A stretch of 64,000 nt of DNA from Massilia sp. H-1 (GCA_024703915.1 CP087969.1:930001-994000); one strand, 5' to 3'; counted from the stretch's first letter, positions 8,688 through 18,188 are shown. Notes: generated by a model from the sequence alone, not told the origin. Translations and numbers: made by a program.

Positions 8688-9959
8688 AGCGCCGCACGGT
8701 GCTGGCCGCGGTCGGTGCCGGACTGGTTGGCGCGGGCGCGCTGGCCCTGCACCCGCGCGATCGGGGCGCGCCGCACGCGTCCTACTTCGCCAGCTTGTCG
8801 GCCGCCCTGCGCGCAGCGGGCATCGCCACCCCCGACCATGATCATCGACCGCGACCGGCTCGCGGCCAACGCCGCCCGCGTGGTCCACAACATCGGCGCG
8901 CGCATGCAGCTGCGGCTGGTGGCCAAGTCCCTGCCCTGCCTGCCGCTGCTGGACGAACTCGCCGCCACCATGAAGACGCAGCGCCTGATGGTGTTCAACC
9001 TGCCCTATCTGCAGCTGCTGGCGGCCCAGCGGCCCGCCCTCGATCTGCTGCTCGGCAAACCGATGCCGGTGGCCGCCGCCGCCGCCTTCTACGAGCACCA
9101 CGACAACCCGGCGTTCGCGCCCGCGCGCCAGCTGCAATGGCTGGTCGACAGCCCACAACGCCTGGCCCAGTACCGCGATCTGGCGCGCCAGCGCAAGCTG
9201 CCACTGCGGATCAATCTGGAAATCGACGTCGGCCTGCACCGGGGCGGCGTCGCCAGCGCGGCCATGCTGCAGGAGATGCTGGCGCTGTTCCAGTCCGAGC
9301 CGCTGCTGCAATGGTCCGGCATGATGGGTTACGACGCCCACTTGGCCAAGCTGCCCGATCTGCCCGGCGTGCGCAGCCGCGCCTTCGAACATGCCAGCGC
9401 CGTCTACCGCGACTACGCGGCCCGGGCCAGCGCCGCCCTGTCCCCCGGCCCGCTGGTGCTCAATGCGGGCGGCTCGCCCACCTACCGCCTGCACGACGGC
9501 AGCCGCACCCCGAACGAACTGGCGCTCGGCTCGGCCCTCGTCAAACCATCGGACTTCGACCTCATCGAGCCTGGACGATCTGGCGCCAAGCCGCCTTCAT
9601 CGCCACCCCCGTGCTGGAAGGCCGAACCCCACTTCCAGATGCCGACCGGCGTCGAATGGCTGGGCAGCGCCGCCCGTGCCTGGGACGTCAACCAGCAGCG
9701 CGTTTTCTTCATCTATGGCGGCAACTGGCTGGCCGACCCGGTGTCGCCTGCCGGTCTCGCGCCCAGCGGCCTGTATGGCAACTCGTCGAACCAGCAAGCC
9801 CTGCTCGGTTCCGGTGCCCAGCAACTGCAGATGGACGACTTTGTTTTCATGCGGCCGCGCCAGAGCGAAGCGGTGCTCCAGCAATTCGGCGACATCGTCG
9901 TCGTCAGAATCGGGCCGCATCACGCAGCGATGGCCGGTGCTGCTTAAGCCATGCCATAG
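8684..9959 (+). CDS. Exported D-threonine-aldolase-like PLP enzyme (alanine racemase N-terminal fold)
   Basis: This is a DSD1-type enzyme (D-serine dehydratase / D-threonine aldolase family) with an export signal, MKRRTVLAAVGAGLVGAGAL. The PLP lysine lies in LRLVAKSLPCLPLL; further family blocks are LRINLEIDVGLHRGG, MMGYDAHLAKLP and VLNAGGSPTYRLH. C-terminal metal-site sequence is present but disturbed by single-base errors near 9575, 9593, 9615 and 9907. After correction, including GCTTAAGC at 9942-9949 back to GCCGGC, the protein ends GRITQRWPVLPAMP, a normal ending for the family, at a TAG. It is coupled to the oxidase upstream. The exact reaction cannot be told from sequence. Confidence 0.75.
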
Positions 9960-9984
9960 GGGTTTATCGACACGAGGGGAAGAA

Positions 9985-10414
9985 ATGCAAGTTCAACGAT
10001 GGCGTATCTGGATATTCATTCTCACCGCCTGCGCGCTGGCGCTGCAGCGTTTGCAGGACAGGAAGCGGCGACGGGACTGTGGCTCAGTGCCGACAAGGCC
10101 GCCGTGATCGAATTCAAAGCCTGTACCGATCTGCCCAGCGCCCTGTGCGGCACCATCGTCTGGGACAAGGATGCTTAAGCACGCCCGACGACGCGTGCGG
10201 CGTCATGATCGCCAAGCTCAAGGCCTGGGACGACGACGCCTGGCGCAACGGCTGGGTCCACGACCCGCGCACCAAGAAAAACTACAAGGGCATTGTGCGC
10301 GTGAAGGACGCCACGTTGCTGGTCCGCGCCTACATCGGCACCGAGCTGCTGGGCGAGACCGAAATCATGACCCGTGCGGCCAGCGTTCCGCCGGGCTGCA
10401 AGGCCAAACAATAA
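9985..10414 (+). CDS. DUF2147-family exported protein
   Basis: This small secreted protein begins MQVQRWRIWIFILTACALAL, a signal peptide. After a frame break near 10045 it continues ATGLWLSADKAAVIEFKACT and CGTIVWDKDAGTPDDACG. The pattern is that of DUF2147: a GLW start, a K/A-V-I-E-F strand, a CGTIVW strand, then a G-x-x-x strand series (KNYKGIVRVKDATLLVRAYI). The lesion at 10173-10180 is GCCGGC read as GCTTAAGC. Four cysteines could form disulphides. DUF2147 proteins are periplasmic and largely uncharacterised. It sits in the oxidase-racemase-ceramidase block on the same strand. Confidence 0.72.
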
Positions 10415-10434
10415 CAACGATTCCAGGAGACCCC

Positions 10435-11343
10435 ATGAAAAAACAGATCGCCTTCGCCTGTTCGCTGGCCATGTTGGCTAAGCACCGTAGCCACTGCCCA
10501 GGCCCAAAGCGGCGAACCGGAAGTGCAAAGCTATTCGCTCGACATCGAAGCGAAGGTCCTTACCGACCGCAAGAACCGCGGCGTGTCCGACACCTACAAC
10601 CGCCCCGGCGCCGAACTGACCATGGAGGCGGTGCACGAATCGGGCCTGGTCGGCTATCTGCAGCTGGGCACCGTGCGCAAGGAGATCTTCCCCGACACGA
10701 ACGGCCTGCAGGTGACGGGCGCGCTGGGCTACCGCTGGGGCAAGTCCGACGGCTGGCACTTCGGCGTGGGCGCCGCCCAGGAATGGTTCCCCGGCGCGAA
10801 AGTCAACGACGCGCCGACCGGCATCGACTGGACCACGGGCCAGCCGACCGGGCTGACCAACACCAAGTTCGACACCACCTACGCCATCTTCGAGTTCGCC
10901 TACGGCGTGGTCGAAGCGCGCTATTTATATGTCGCCAGCCGCGACCTGCGCGGCAATAACACGGCCATCATCTGCGGCTCGACCTACATGCTTAGCCGTG
11001 CTGGCCGGAGGCGACCCGTCCAAGGCCATCGCCTGCTATGGCGACAGCTTCCACAATTCGCGCGGTTCGCAGCTGCTCGACGTAAGCGCCGAGCACAAGC
11101 TCACCGGACAAACCAAATTGGTCGGGCATATCGGCTTCCAGAAGATGCGCCACTTCCGCGACGGCGACCTGTTCGACTACAAGTTCGGCGTGGTGCACAC
11201 GCGCTGGGGGCTCGACTTCGGCGCCGAAGTGGCCGGCAGCGCGCCTGCGCAACCACGAACTGGCCGTCGTTCTCGACAGCGACGGCAACAGCAAGAAGGT
11301 AGACCGGGCCGCGCTGATCCTGTCGCTGGCCAAACGATTCTAG
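10435..11343 (+). CDS. TorF-like outer-membrane beta-barrel protein
   Basis: The start MKKQIAFACSLAMLAGTVAT (after correcting 10477-10483) is a signal peptide. The mature region opens YSLDIEAKVLTDRKNRGVSD and alternates polar and hydrophobic strands (LVGYLQLGTVRKEIF, TTYAIFEFAYGVVEARYLY, LVGHIGFQKMRHF). It ends ALILSLAKRF with a terminal Phe, the usual outer-membrane barrel signature. The overall plan matches TorF/gcw_chp putative porins. Lesions are at 10990-10996 and near 11240. It could supply substrate entry for the exported enzymes around it. The ribosome site AGGAG precedes the ATG. Confidence 0.68.
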
Positions 11344-11375
11344 AGGACGTACAACACCAACAAAAGGAGACTGCA

Positions 11376-13386
11376 ATGACGACGAACATGCTGTTCCGGC
11401 GCTTGACCCTTGCACTTGGTACTACCCTGATCTGCGGCGCGGCCAGCGCCGATCCCTACCTCGTCGGACGCGGCATGTCCGACATCACCGGCGAAGCGGC
11501 CGAGGTGGGGATGATGGGCTATGCGGCGCTGTCGCAGGTCAGCGGCGGAATCCACATGCGGCAGCGGGCGCGGGCCTTCATCGTCGTCGACCAGGGCAGC
11601 GGCAAGCGCATGGTGTTCGTCAATAACGATCTGGGAATGGTGTTCCAGGGCGTGCAGCAGGCGGTGATCCGCCAGCTGCAGGCCCGATACGGCAGCATGT
11701 ACGGATCCGACAATGTGATTTTGTCGGCCACCCACACCCACAGCGGCAGCGATGGCTTTCTCGCACTACGCGCTCTACAACATCACCACTTACGGCTACA
11801 ACCAGCGCACCTTCGATGCGGCCGTGAGCGGCATCGTGCAAGCGATCGACAAGGCGCACCGCGACCTGAAACCGGGCTCGATCGCGATCGGCAAGGGCGA
11901 ACTGCTCGACGCCAGCAACAACCGCTCGCTGCCCGCCTACATGCGCAATCCGCAGGCCGAGCGTGAACGCTGGGGCCGCCCCATCGATCCCGAGATGACG
12001 GTGCTGCGCTTCAAGCAGGGCAGCGCGGACGTGGGCGTGATCAGCTGGTTCGCCACCCACGGCGTTTCGATGAGCCCGACGAATCACCTGCTCAGTCCCG
12101 ACAACAAGGGCTATGCCGCCTGGCGCTGGGAGCATGAACTCAAGGGCGTGCGCTACAACGCCGACAGCGACTTCGTGGCCGCCTTCGCCCAGTCGAACGC
12201 GGGCGACATGACGCCCAACCTGAACCTGGACGGCACGGGCCCGACCGCCAACAGAATTCGACAACACCCGCATCATCGGCGAGCGCCAGCTGCAAAAGGC
12301 GCTGGCGATCTACAACGGCGCACTCGAGCCGATTGCCGGGCCGCTCGACTACCGCCAGCGCTTCATCGACTTCTCGCGCGTGAGCGTCGCACCGCAGTTT
12401 GCCGATGGCGCCGCGCGCAGCACCTGCCCTGCCGCCCTGGGCACCGCGTTCGCCGTCGGCACGGAAGACGGACGCGGACTCGATGGCTTCAATGAAGGCG
12501 ACCTGGCCGGGAACGCGTTCTTCCAGGCGCTGGGCGGCATCATCACTGCTACCCCCGCAATGGGTGCGCGACTGCCATGGCGTCAAGCCGGTGCTGCTGG
12601 CTACCGGCACCCAGCAACCCTTCCCCTGGTCGCCCGAAGTGCTGCCCATCTCGGTCATGCGCATCGGCCAGCTGGCGATTGTCGCCGCGCCCGCCGAATT
12701 TACCATCATGGCGGGACGGCGCGTGCGCGATACCGTGCGCGCCGCGCTTGGCGACAGCGTGAAACACATCGTCTTCATCGCTATGCGAATGCATACTCGG
12801 GCTACGTGACCACGCCGGAAGAATACGAGGCCCAGCACTACGAAGGCGCCTCCACCCACTTCGGCAAATGGACCCTGGGCGCGTATCAGCAAAGCTTCCA
12901 TGAACTGGCCAGCGCGCTGCGCCAGGGAACGCTAAGCCTACGCCAGCGTGCCGGTGCGCGACCTGGCCAACAACCAGATGTCGTTCCAGACCGGCGTCGT
13001 GCTCGACAACACGCCAATCTTCAAGAGCTTCGGCGGCGTGGTGCGTGAAGCGAACGCCAGCTACGCGCGGCCAGCGGGTCGATGTCGAGTTCTGGACCGG
13101 CCACCCGAAAAACAATCTGCGCCAGAACGGCACCTTCCTCGAAGTGCAGCGCTGGGACGGCGCGGCCTGGCGCACCGTGGCCAATGACGGCGACTGGAAC
13201 ACGATCTATCGCTGGATCCGCGTCGATCCCGTGTGGGGCACCTCCAAGGCTGCCATCTCATGGGATATTCCCGCCAACGCGGCGACCGGCCAATACCGGA
13301 TCCGCCACTATGGCGACTACAAGAACGGCTGGGACGGCAGCATTCGCGGCCTGACCGGCACCAGCCGTACCTTCCAGGTCAATTAA
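11376..13386 (+). CDS. Secreted neutral/alkaline ceramidase
   Basis: This is a neutral ceramidase, hydrolysing ceramide to sphingosine and fatty acid, exported by a signal peptide (MLFRRLTLALGTTLICGAAS). The amidase domain shows GRGMSDITGEAAEVGMMGYA, the metal-site block ILSATHTHSG, VISWFATHGVSMSP, the active-site loop AQSNAGDMTPNLNLDGTGP, and a C-terminal immunoglobulin-like domain (VDVEFWTGHPKNNLR, EVQRWDGAAWRTVANDGDWN). In characterised ceramidases the loop residue after GDV or GNL is the catalytic Ser; here it is Thr. At least five frame breaks interrupt the printed gene (near 11745, 12252, 12553, 12780, 12931). About 670 residues after correction, the usual size. It ends with 8 bases of overlap with a convergent gene. 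Confidence 0.85.
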
Positions 13387-14476
13387 CGGCGCTGCAAGCA
13401 GCCACCTGCTTCCCGAACAGCGTGCTCAGATTGAGCTGGGTCAGGGAAGCCCATGCCGGCGCATTGGTGCCTGAAAAGCCCATCCGCTGCAAGCCTAGCC
13501 AGGAAGGGATTGTTCACGTACTGCTGGCTGAAACTGCCCAGGCCAGTAAAGTAGGTCGCGAACAGGTGCGCGGGGTCGAGCGCGAACTCGCCGCGATAGG
13601 TCGCGCCATCGTTGCCGTCGTCCCAGCCCCACGGCGCGTTGGCGGAATTGGTGCCGCAGGTTTTCAGGCCCGAGCCGCAATCGCCGCTGGTATTGCCGCG
13701 GAATGTGCCCCAGTTGGCAAAGGTCAGCGCCTGGCTGGCTAGGCTGGATCGCGTCGCTCAGCGCGGCGGCATACATGCCGTTCGGCGCCAGCATGTCGAC
13801 CAGGCGGTAGGGGACGTAGCGGTCGTTGCCCGAGGTCGGATATTCGGGCGCGCCCAGCGTCGGATAGTAGACCACGCCATCCTGATTCGACGCCCCCGTG
13901 AAGTTGCCGATGAATGGCCAGGCTTTCAGGCCATGCCCTTTCGCTTCCTGCGCCGTCTTGACCCGGTTGATGCCGTTGTGCGCCTCGAACGAGAGCGTGC
14001 CGTCGATGCTTTCAGCGCTGCTGCAGGGAACGGACTGCCTACTTAGCGTGTACGAGAAGAAGTCCTTGTGGAAGACGGTGATCATGCCTTCCAGCGCGCC
14101 GTAGGTGCTGCCGTTTTTGCACGGCCATCACCGCGCCTTCGAGGTCGTTTTCGTGTTCCTGGTCGAAGGCGGTGTCGGTCCAGTCAGCGCGGATGGTAGA
14201 ACGCGTAGGTGATGTAATAGTGGGTGCAGGTTTCAACGATCGAGTAGTAGACCGTGGCGGGCCAGTGCGCGCTGCCGCGATTGTCCCAGTTGTTGCTGGC
14301 GTCGCGGTCACCGTCGTAGTCGAACGCGGTGATGTATTCGGACGGGTAGTCGCTTGAATCGGTGTCCTGGTAATGCACCGGTGCGTAACGGAAGGCCAGG
14401 TCGGCGGGAGCAGCTGCGCGCGCTGCTTAAAGAAAAGAACGGAGGTCACAGCCAGACAAATGATCTTCTTCAGCAT
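13379..14476 (-). CDS. Secreted protein of unknown function
   Basis: A signal peptide (MLKKIICLAVTSVLFFAGAR after correction near 14418) leads into a domain with blocks FRYAPVHYQDTDSSDYPSEY, ITAFDYDGDRDASNNWDN, YYSIVETCTHYYITYAFYHP and DQEHENDLEGAVMAVQK. A second half contains YYPTLGAPEYPTSGNDRYVP and FALDPAHLFATYFTGLG. I have a vague memory of similar extracellular hypothetical proteins but no function. Correcting the lesions at 13493-13499 and 13738-13744 to GCCGGC moves the end to a TGA lying inside the ceramidase stop region, so the two genes overlap tail to tail. The ribosome site AAGGAGACGC is strong. Confidence 0.6.
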
Positions 14477-14638
14477 TGCGTCTCCTTGCAGGGGAAAACA
14501 GTTGAGCTGCAGGGGGCGATCAGACGATAACCAGTCAATGTGACTGGACTGTGAATTTTCAATCAAGATGGGTGTTTAGACAATCTTTTTCGAATGCTTA
14601 AGCGCTGAACTAAACTGAACATCGACGATCAAAACAAG

Positions 14639-14839
14639 ATGGCCAAGTCCTCAACCAGTACAGAACCGGCCATGCGGATTGAAGCCGCTGGAGCATACGA
14701 CCGCTGGTTTCGAGCAAAAGTGCAGGCTTCGCTCGACGATTTGCATCCACTGACACCGCATACCAAGGTAATCGCAGAGCTGCGCAAAGCGCTTGAAGCA
14801 AGACGTGGCAAGCACCATGCACGTCGTCCGATAACGTGA
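14639..14839 (+). CDS. Solitary stability-determinant-type antitoxin
   Basis: This 66-residue protein (AYDRWFRAKVQASLDDLHPL, then THTKVIAELRKALEARRG) fits the short 'stability determinant' antitoxins normally paired with a downstream ParE/RelE toxin. The YDRWFR and D-x-x-P-x-x-PH-x-x-V-x-x-E-x-R pattern is typical. No toxin reading frame follows within the next 370 bases in any frame, even allowing for frame errors, so the antitoxin looks orphaned. The ribosome site is weak. It lies between the secreted protein and bacteriocin cassette B. Confidence 0.6.
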   Translation: MAKSSTSTEPAMRIEAAGAYDRWFRAKVQASLDDLHPLTPHTKVIAELRKALEARRGKHHARRPIT

Positions 14840-15215
14840 TCCCAACCCGGCCTCCTACATAATCATTGGCTCCTGGCTAGCCCGCATCCAAGGCGCCGCA
14901 TTCGGAATGCGCAGAATAATTTCGACCATTCGATATCGTGTGTGGTGATCGCAACGTAAGTAAACATCTGTATCCCTTCTCTCATCCAACGATAGTAAAT
15001 GGCGCCCACTTGCATATTCCGATCTCGTCAGGTTCAGAGTGCAGCATAAATTTTCGCATCGAACAAAGGGCAATTAGATTTATGACAACATGCTCACTGC
15101 TACCGAAAACTATGATGGACTCATCGGCAATCACACATCGTGCCGATCATCCCCTCCCGGGAGAGGTTCGAAAGTCAATTGAAATCCATAGTTATTAATC
15201 CGAAAAGGACATCGT
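14840..15215. other. Intergenic region upstream of bacteriocin cassette B
   Basis: I see no gene in these 376 bases. There is a GCTAGCC word near 14876 that may be another GCCGGC lesion, and no recognisable ParE toxin remnant. The last bases before the ATG (AAAGGACATCGTATG) resemble those of cassette A (AAGGGAAATCGTATG). The promoter of cassette B should lie here but I cannot pick it out. Confidence 0.5.
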
Positions 15216-15434
15216 ATGCACGAGCTATCAATTCATGAAATCGATGCGGTCTCTGGCGCTGGCCCCAAAGAAGCGGGTGCCGCAATGGGTCTTGCCGCCA
15301 CCATTGGCGGTGCATCGCTCGGTGCCGGTTGGGCATCAATGGCGGTAGGCGCTGCATTCGCCGCCAGTCCGCTGGGGGTTATCGCTGTCGTTGGTCTCGC
15401 AGCATATGCTGGCTACAAACTTCTCGATAAATAA
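15216..15434 (+). CDS. Double-glycine-leader bacteriocin-like peptide, copy B
   Basis: This 72-residue peptide has no frame error. Its leader MHELSIHEIDAVSGA again has Leu -12, Glu -8, Ile -7, Val -4, Gly -2 and Ala -1. The mature part is Gly/Ala-rich (AAMGLAATIGGASLGAGWAS) and ends VVGLAAYAGYKLLDK, nearly the same as copy A. The shared AAFAASPxxV block and GLAAYAGY end show that the two are paralogues. The ribosome site AAAGGA is well placed. Processing and export genes are not nearby. It is followed by the second cassette gene 47 bases later. Confidence 0.75.
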   Translation: MHELSIHEIDAVSGAGPKEAGAAMGLAATIGGASLGAGWASMAVGAAFAASPLGVIAVVGLAAYAGYKLLDK

Positions 15435-15481
15435 TCAATGTGCGGCGCCTGAAATGGGCGCCGCAACTTTTGGAGAATAAC

Positions 15482-15770
15482 GTGGACGACACACTTGAAT
15501 ACATCGTTCTGCTTGGATTCGTTGCGCTAATCATGCTCTACTTCATGCACGTAAAGCTCGACAATCTAACGAGCCGATTGAAAGACATTGAAGAAGTACT
15601 TGGCGTAGAAACCGAACTGGAAGCGCGCCCTGCACATCGAACCGGATGTGGAAGCGCGATCAAAGCCGGAAAAAATAAATCAGGCAATCAGACTCCATCG
15701 TTCGCGCCATAATATTACGGGCAAAGAAGCGGAAACTATCATTAAACGGCACGCCGCGACCATGACGTGA
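15482..15770 (+). CDS. Membrane-anchored protein with L7/L12-like C-terminus, possible immunity partner, copy B
   Basis: This starts at GTG behind TGGAG and is the paralogue of the 6095-6382 protein: a transmembrane helix (YIVLLGFVALIMLYFMHV), LTSRLKDIEEVLGVETELE, and a C-terminal module INQAIRLHRSRHNITGKEAE then TIIKRHAATMT. As printed, one extra A near 15622 (GGAGCG read as GGAAGCG) shifts the frame and produces a false end at 15712; the true stop is the TGA at 15768-15770. The shared ETELE-R-A, EP/APDVE and LHRSR blocks with copy A confirm the correction. Confidence 0.7.
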
Positions 15771-15849
15771 GCCGATGCATGCGACGTCGATAACTGAAGT
15801 TACCGACGGGACGATTACGAATTAGCGTCGCCGCGCTGGCGCTGTCACC

Positions 15850-16242
15850 TTACTTGGGCCGGTGAATCGCGCACAGTTTGTTCCCGTCCGGGTCGCGCAC
15901 ATAGGCCAGATGCAGCACGCCCATTTCGCCCTCGCGCGGGCCCGGCGGTCCTTCAATCGTGGTGCCGCCGTGCGCGACGGCCACGTCGTGGAACTGCTTC
16001 ACATGTTCCGGCGAACTGCATTTGAAGCCGATCGTGCCGCCGTTGGCGCAGGTCGCCTGCTCGCCGTTGATAGGCTCGCTCACGCAAAAGGTGCTTCCAT
16101 CGTGCCGATAAAAGAGACGGGTATGCCCCGAAGGCGAGACGTTCCGGAATGGCTGGCCCGCCCCCAGGGTGCCGAGCACGGCATCGTAAAACTGTTTCGA
16201 CCGTTCGATATCGTTGGTGCCGACCATGACGTGACTGAACAT
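15850..16242 (-). CDS. VOC-superfamily (glyoxalase/bleomycin-resistance-like) protein
   Basis: This 130-residue protein has the paired beta-alpha-beta-beta-beta modules of the VOC fold: MFSHVMVGTNDIERSKQFYD and VLHLAYVRDPDGNKLCAIHR. Candidate metal ligands include the N-terminal His and the C-terminal region around VLHLAY. The C-terminal phrase RDPDGNKLCA is typical of small glutathione- or metal-dependent lyase-like members. Its substrate is unknown. The ribosome site GAGGAG lies seven bases before the ATG. The frame is intact. It stands alone between cassette B and the decarboxylase. Confidence 0.8.
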   Translation of the reverse strand: MFSHVMVGTNDIERSKQFYDAVLGTLGAGQPFRNVSPSGHTRLFYRHDGSTFCVSEPINGEQATCANGGTIGFKCSSPEHVKQFHDVAVAHGGTTIEGPPGPREGEMGVLHLAYVRDPDGNKLCAIHRPK

Positions 16243-16287
16243 CTGACTCTCCTCGTTGGTTTCAAAATTGACTATGGTACTCGCTGC

Positions 16288-17703
16288 CTAGCGCAGCATC
16301 CTGGCGACCGACGCGATCGCGCGCGCCACATCGCTCTCGCTGGTCTGCCAGTTACATACTGAAATCCGCATGCAGCGCTTGCCGCGCCAGGTCGTATTGG
16401 TGAAAAACGCTTCGCCATCATCGAGCACGGCCGCCGCCACGGCATCGGTGCGCGCGTCGTGATCGGCCCCGGTGGCGCCGGGACGCTGATCGAGGAAGCG
16501 CACCAGGCCCTGATTGATGCGCGGCTCCCACACCATTTCGGCTCCCGGCAGCGCCAGGATGCCGACGGCGATGGCGCGGGCGGCGGCGCAGCAGCGGTCC
16601 ACCAGTTCCTCGACCCCGCTGCGGCCCAGCTGGCGCAGGCCTAAGCATACGCGGCCACGCCCCGTCCCCGGCGCGACCAGTCCGGATTCCAGTCCTTGGG
16701 CTCGCGCACGTTGTCGTTATGCGTGACGTAAACCGCATCGTAGGACATGGCGCTGCGGTGCGCCCTGGCGTCGGCCACGAAGGCAAAGCCGCTGTCGTAG
16801 GGAACGTTAAGCCACTTGTGCCCGTCCGTCGCCCAGGAATCGGCCAGTTCCACGCCCGCCAGCAGGTGCCGGTGGCGCGCGCTGGCATTGACCCACAGTC
16901 CGAACGCGCCGTCGACGTGTACCCAGGCGCCATGCCGGTGCGCCAGCGGAATCAGGTCGGCAAAGCTGTCGTAGGCGCCGATATTGAGGTCAGCGGCCTG
17001 CAGCAGCACGATGGACGGCTGATCCGCATGCTCCTTCAGCGCCTGCGCCAGTGCCGCCGCATCCATCTGTCCCGCCGCATTCGCGGGCAGACCAATCACG
17101 GATCCGGTACCGATGCCCAGCATGCGCGCGGCGCGCGTGATGCTGCCGTGGTACTGGTCGCTGCTGAAAATCCGGATGCGCGGCGCGCCGCACAAGCCGT
17201 CCCGTTCCACGTCCCAGCCGCGGCGCGACAGCAGCGCATTGCGCGCCGCGGCCAGCGCGGTCATGTGCGCCATCTGGCAGCCGCTGGTCAGCGCGAAGCT
17301 GGCCGACTTGGACAAGCCGAGCAAGTCCTTGAGCCACTCGCCGCACACTTCCTCGATCACCGATTCGGTCGACAGCGCAGGCATAGGCGGCGGCGTTCTG
17401 GTCCCAGGCGGCGGTCAGCCAGTCGGCCGCCAGCGCAGGCTTAAGCAATGAGCCGCCGATCACCCAGCCGAAAAAGCGTCCGCTGGCGCTGCCCGTGAGG
17501 CCGCCCGCAGTATCGGCAACCAGCTCGTCGATGACGCTGTCGGCCGCCATCGGCGCGCCATTGAGCGGCTTGGCCAGGCGGGCGCGCAAGGTTTCCAGGC
17601 TGGCCCGCGCCGCCACCGGGGCTTCGTCCAGACTGCCAAGGTGGGCTTGGGCGTGCACGACGGCGCGGGCCAGGGCGCGGTCGAATGGCGATTCGTTCTT
17701 CAT
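16288..17703 (-). CDS. PLP-dependent decarboxylase (group II, aromatic-amino-acid decarboxylase-like)
   Basis: The protein has the fold-type I decarboxylase layout: an N-terminal region with GRFFGWVIGGS and AADWLTAAWDQNAA, the core block SFALTSGCQMAHMTALAAAR, IFSSDQYHGSITRAARMLG, the PLP-aspartate region HGAWVHVDGAFGLWVNA and the Schiff-base lysine in DSWATDGHKWLNVPYDSG. The C-terminus ends RISVCNWQTSESDVARAIAS. Frame breaks are near 17385 and at 16639-16646 (GCCGGC read as GCCTAAGC). About 470 residues. It could act on an aromatic or acidic amino acid; the substrate pocket cannot be read reliably. It is monocistronic, divergent from the DUF3293 gene. Confidence 0.82.
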
Positions 17704-17771
17704 TGCGGTCCTCGGCAAATGGCGGAATGGGGAACACTGTAAGACGATTAAGCGGGGATGGCAACCACGGT

Positions 17772-18186
17772 ATGATGGCGGCCATGACCACCGCCATTCC
17801 CGCCGCCACCATCGCATCCTACCTGGCCGCCGATTTCATCGTCGACGCCGATCCTGCTTTTGTCATGCACATCGGCCAGCGCTGCGATGCGCTCGGCACC
17901 GGCGGCTGCGCCTTCATCACGGCCTGCAATCCGCTCGGCGAAGCCGACGACGATGCTGCCAATGTCCGGCGCCAGCAAGCGTTTGCGGACCTGCTGCGCC
18001 AGCGCGGCCTGCAGTGGCAGACGGGCGCCAAGCTGCGATCCAAAACGGGAGTGGCCGTCCGAGCCCAGTTTTCTGGTGCGCGGCCTGTCGCTGGAGGACG
18101 CCAGCGCGCTTGGCCGCCAGCTGCGCCAGAATGCGATCGTCTGGTGCGGCGCCGACCTGGTGCCGCAACTGATCCTGCTGCGCTAG
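17772..18186 (+). CDS. DUF3293-domain protein
   Basis: A small cytosolic protein with the DUF3293 pattern: CAFITACNPLGEADDDAANV, RQQAFADLLRQRGLQW, then EWPSEPSFLVRGLSLEDASA and QNAIVWCGADLVPQLILLR. A frame break near 18040 splits the printed sequence. Function is unknown. Three in-frame ATGs lie close together at the start and none has a strong ribosome site, so the start could be up to 12 bases further in. It is divergent from the decarboxylase with about 70 bases between, and converges on pbpC with only two bases between stops. Confidence 0.68.
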
Positions 18187-18188
18187 GA

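Noticed and set aside
14855-15073. A minus-strand frame after the antitoxin as its toxin
   Set aside because: It is on the opposite strand, rich in Cys and Arg, and has no ParE/RelE features.
17436-17456. The TTAAGC word in the PLP decarboxylase as a lesion
   Set aside because: The frame is continuous across it (GGSLLKPALAADWL), so I cannot show that it is an error; it may be genuine or a length-neutral change.
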